A DNA stretch of 64,000 nucleotides, from contig OMWC01000003.1 of the NCBI GenBank assembly GCA_900314655.1, positions 116,032-180,031 of the forward strand. Direction: 5' to 3'. Positions 62,055 to 64,000 of the stretch are shown here, piece after piece. A program made the position numbers and the translations under genes. The notes below the pieces were generated by a model, which saw nothing but the letters and a program-made list of their open reading frames with translations, had not been told where the DNA came from and did not search any database. Source of the DNA: an uncultured Prevotellaceae bacterium (GTDB lineage Bacteria > Bacteroidota > Bacteroidia > Bacteroidales > Bacteroidaceae). Position 1 is the stretch's first letter; each line of letters opens with the position of its first letter.

Positions 62055-63064
62055 AGATTTGTATTTGTGGCGGAGGGAACTTAGGTCACGTTGTGGCAGG
62101 CTTTGTTTCATCACAAGGTAAGTACGACGTATGCTTGTTGACACGTCATCCTGAGCTTTGGAGCCAGGAACTGACCATTGAGGCACCTGAAGGAACTATC
62201 TACTCGGGCCATCTGAACGGCGTTTACAGCGATGCCTGTCAGGCTGTGGCTGATGCTGACATCGTCCTGTTCTGCTTGCCGGGTTACGCCATTCGCAATA
62301 CTCTCCTGCAAATCAAGGACTACCTTCGTGCAGATGCGGCCGTAGGTACCGTGGTCAGCAGTACGGGTTTCTTTTTCCAGGCATTTGCTGTGTTGCCACA
62401 AGAACAGACACTTTTCGGATTCCAACGTGTGCCTTTTATATCACGCGTTGTAGAATATGGCAGTAGGGCTCGCTTGATGGGCTATAAGGACAGTCTTGAA
62501 TTGGCCATCGAACGCGGAAAAACATCCCGTGAATCCCTGAAGGAAACTTTGCAAGATATGCTGCGAACGCCCATCCACCTGCTCGGCAGCCATTACGAGG
62601 TGAGCCTTTCCAATAGTAACCCGTTACTCCATCCCTCGCGCCTCTACTCCTTGTGGAAAGATTATAGCGAAGGCATGGTCTACGATAATATTCCCTTGTT
62701 TTATGAGGAATGGACTGAGGAGGCCGCCGAGTTGTATATCAATATGGATAATGAGTTACAGGCTCTTCTATCGCAATTGCCAGTCAGCAAAGGCAGCATT
62801 TCTACCGTTCTTGATTATTACGAAAGCACTGATGCCTCTTCATTGGCAAAAAAATTGCGCAGCATCGAAGCCTTCAAAGGCATCCCTGCACCTATGATAA
62901 AGGTGAAAGGGGGATATATCCCCGACTTCCATAGCCGTTATTTTACTGAAGACTTCCCCTATGGACTTGCTTTCGTACATCGTCTAACCCATGAGAAAGG
63001 CATTCCCTCTCCAACTATCGACCGTATATTGGAATGGGGAAGTCGAATAATTCATCGCCAGTAG
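62051..63064 (+). CDS. Opine-dehydrogenase-like NAD(P)-dependent protein
   Basis: A 337-residue cytosolic dehydrogenase. The N-terminus MKICICGGGNLGHVVAGFVS is a Rossmann site (GGGNLG). The C-terminal half (SNSNPLLHPSRLYSLW; EAFKGIPAPMI; YFTEDFPYGLAFVHRL) fits the NAD/NADP octopine/nopaline dehydrogenase family, with the conserved Asn-x-x-x-H region as NPLLHP. These enzymes usually reductively join an amino acid and a keto acid. Overlaps the fusion gene (ATGA) and meets LicD end to end, overlapping 13 bases, suggesting a common pathway. Substrate unknown. Confidence 0.75.
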   Translation: MKICICGGGNLGHVVAGFVSSQGKYDVCLLTRHPELWSQELTIEAPEGTIYSGHLNGVYSDACQAVADADIVLFCLPGYAIRNTLLQIKDYLRADAAVGTVVSSTGFFFQAFAVLPQEQTLFGFQRVPFISRVVEYGSRARLMGYKDSLELAIERGKTSRESLKETLQDMLRTPIHLLGSHYEVSLSNSNPLLHPSRLYSLWKDYSEGMVYDNIPLFYEEWTEEAAELYINMDNELQALLSQLPVSKGSISTVLDYYESTDASSLAKKLRSIEAFKGIPAPMIKVKGGYIPDFHSRYFTEDFPYGLAFVHRLTHEKGIPSPTIDRILEWGSRIIHRQ

Positions 63065-63834
63065 GCTTCAAAGTGGTGTGTCACGCGCTGGTCCTCGGGT
63101 GGCAGTTGCATGTAGTCGCCATAGGTGCGAGTGAGATAGTCGTGGTAACCGCTCATGGTTTTGTAAAGCTTTCCCTCAAACAGAATGTCCACCGACGAAG
63201 CAATGTCCTCGGCAGGAAAACAACCCTTGATGGAGGGGCCGGCTTCGGTCATGTTGCATACGGTGGCGGTGGGCTCCTCTCTGACAATGAGTTTGCGAAT
63301 CATCCGGTTGATGGCCCGAGTGCTGATGGGCAGCGAGCGATAGCAGAGGTAGGCCAGTCGGGAATAAAGCGGATTCTGCTTTGAAATCTTGCAGCGGCGT
63401 ATCTTATAGAGCAGGCGTTTGCGCTTGAAGATTCTTTCCCTTTCCTTCAAGTCATCGGTCACGTAGTCAATGGGGAAGATATCCATATAGACACCGATTT
63501 CAAATCCCTTCGTTTCATCCTCAATCATCAGCGTACGCGTGTCAATGACTTTGGCAAAGGTATAGTAATAGTCGGTTTCATGGTTGGGGTCAATTACCTT
63601 GAAAATGCCTTGCGGGTCTTGGTAGCATTTCAGAAAACGCTCGTAGTCGGCTCGGGGCATGTAGATGTCGATGTCATCATCCCAGGGAATGTAGCCCTTG
63701 TGTCGGACGGCACCGATGAGGGTGCCGCTGGAAAGGAAATAACGCAGATGCTGCTGCTCGCAGAATTGGTGTACGTTGTCCAGAATAGCCATCTGGATAC
63801 TTCGCAGTTCCTGTATGTCTTTGATGGGGTGCAT
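63052..63834 (-). CDS. LicD-family phosphotransferase-like protein
   Basis: A 260-residue protein with the LicD signature GTLIGAVRHKGYIPWDDDID near residue 37-57, whose Asp residues coordinate metal. Known LicD/Fukutin-like proteins transfer phosphocholine or phospho-amino alcohols from CDP carriers to glycans. The C-terminal part (IRKLIVREEPTATVCNM, LFEGKLYKTMSGYHDYLT) is typical. It is convergent with the opine-dehydrogenase-like gene and follows a CDP-forming fusion gene, so it is the candidate transferase of that pathway. Confidence 0.85.
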   Translation of the reverse strand: MHPIKDIQELRSIQMAILDNVHQFCEQQHLRYFLSSGTLIGAVRHKGYIPWDDDIDIYMPRADYERFLKCYQDPQGIFKVIDPNHETDYYYTFAKVIDTRTLMIEDETKGFEIGVYMDIFPIDYVTDDLKERERIFKRKRLLYKIRRCKISKQNPLYSRLAYLCYRSLPISTRAINRMIRKLIVREEPTATVCNMTEAGPSIKGCFPAEDIASSVDILFEGKLYKTMSGYHDYLTRTYGDYMQLPPEDQRVTHHFEAYWR

Positions 63835-63857
63835 GGGGAGTCTCTTTTTTTATTTTG

Positions 63858-63865
63858 CAAAAGTA
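63858..63865 (-). promoter_or_regulatory. Promoter -7 element for LicD
   Basis: TACTTTTG on the minus strand, 23 bases before the start. Nothing recognisable lies in 63866-64000. Confidence 0.55.
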
Positions 63866-64000
63866 CGACAATTATTTGGCATTTCAAACGATTTTCCTTA
63901 CTTTCCTCAAATCCGCAACCTATAGGGTTTAGTGGGATTTTGCTTGCAAAGCGACAAAATTCATTTTATTGTACATATTTCTTGCACAACAGAAATGTCG

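Overview
The window looks like chromosome of an anaerobic Bacteroidales bacterium, most likely Prevotella or Segatella (Prevotellaceae). The evidence is as follows. Nearly every transcription start candidate carries the Bacteroidota TAnnTTTG -7 element, often with TTTG 19-20 bases upstream, and Shine-Dalgarno sites are absent. The gene content also fits: type III glutamine synthetase, LL-diaminopimelate aminotransferase, anaerobic ribonucleotide reductase, secreted glycosidases and a leucine-rich-repeat surface protein. No rRNA, tRNA, CRISPR array, transposase or prophage structural gene was seen. Species cannot be fixed from the sequence alone.

Layout. 0-11.8 kb: a surface protein fragment, a Ca-type P-ATPase, a candidate small RNA, an Upf1-like helicase, two divergent secreted glycosidases (one bracketed by a long inverted repeat) and a pyridoxal/pyridoxamine kinase. 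11.8-23.4 kb: an RluA pseudouridine synthase, enolase, a RidA-like protein and an envelope redox/iron operon (porin, imelysin, di-haem oxidoreductase, CcsBA). 23.5-32.2 kb: an SGNH esterase, nrdDG, glnN, dapL and dapF. 32.2-40.9 kb: an accessory region with small Cys-rich and lipoprotein genes, an HU-like/VapE-like divergent module around three 22-bp iterons, a nine-base satellite, a four-helix-bundle protein and a complete DpnII-type GATC restriction-modification locus with an unmarked DpnD/PcfM-like gene and a 129-nt compound hairpin leader. 40.9-43.3 kb: a LytTR two-component system with a likely target gene and operator. 43.5-57.8 kb: nitrogen and vitamin B6 genes (glnK-amtB-porin; ThiD-like/AraC fusion-pdxS-pdxT; gltB-gltD-pyrG-asnB). 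58.0-63.9 kb: DsbD, then a cytidylyltransferase/aminotransferase fusion, an opine-dehydrogenase-like gene and a LicD gene.

How the genes work together. Nitrogen handling dominates: ammonium uptake and sensing (amtB, glnK), fixation into glutamine and glutamate (glnN, gltBD) and glutamine use (pyrG, asnB, pdxT). PLP is supplied by salvage (pdxK) and de novo synthesis (pdxST), the latter probably controlled by the ThiD-like/AraC fusion. CcsBA matures c-type haem proteins, including the adjacent di-haem oxidoreductase, and DsbD can supply periplasmic reductant.

Most interesting points: (1) a degenerate ThiD domain fused to an AraC DNA-binding domain in front of pdxST, which I read as a vitamin-B6 sensor-regulator; (2) the fusion/opine dehydrogenase/LicD cluster, which suggests an unusual CDP-activated glycan decoration; (3) a family of GC-rich palindromic elements inserted in frame in at least six conserved genes; (4) the HU-VapE iteron module; (5) the structured leader and GATC cluster at the DpnII-type locus; (6) a LytTR-type direct-repeat operator. 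Several further interspersed repeat families are present.
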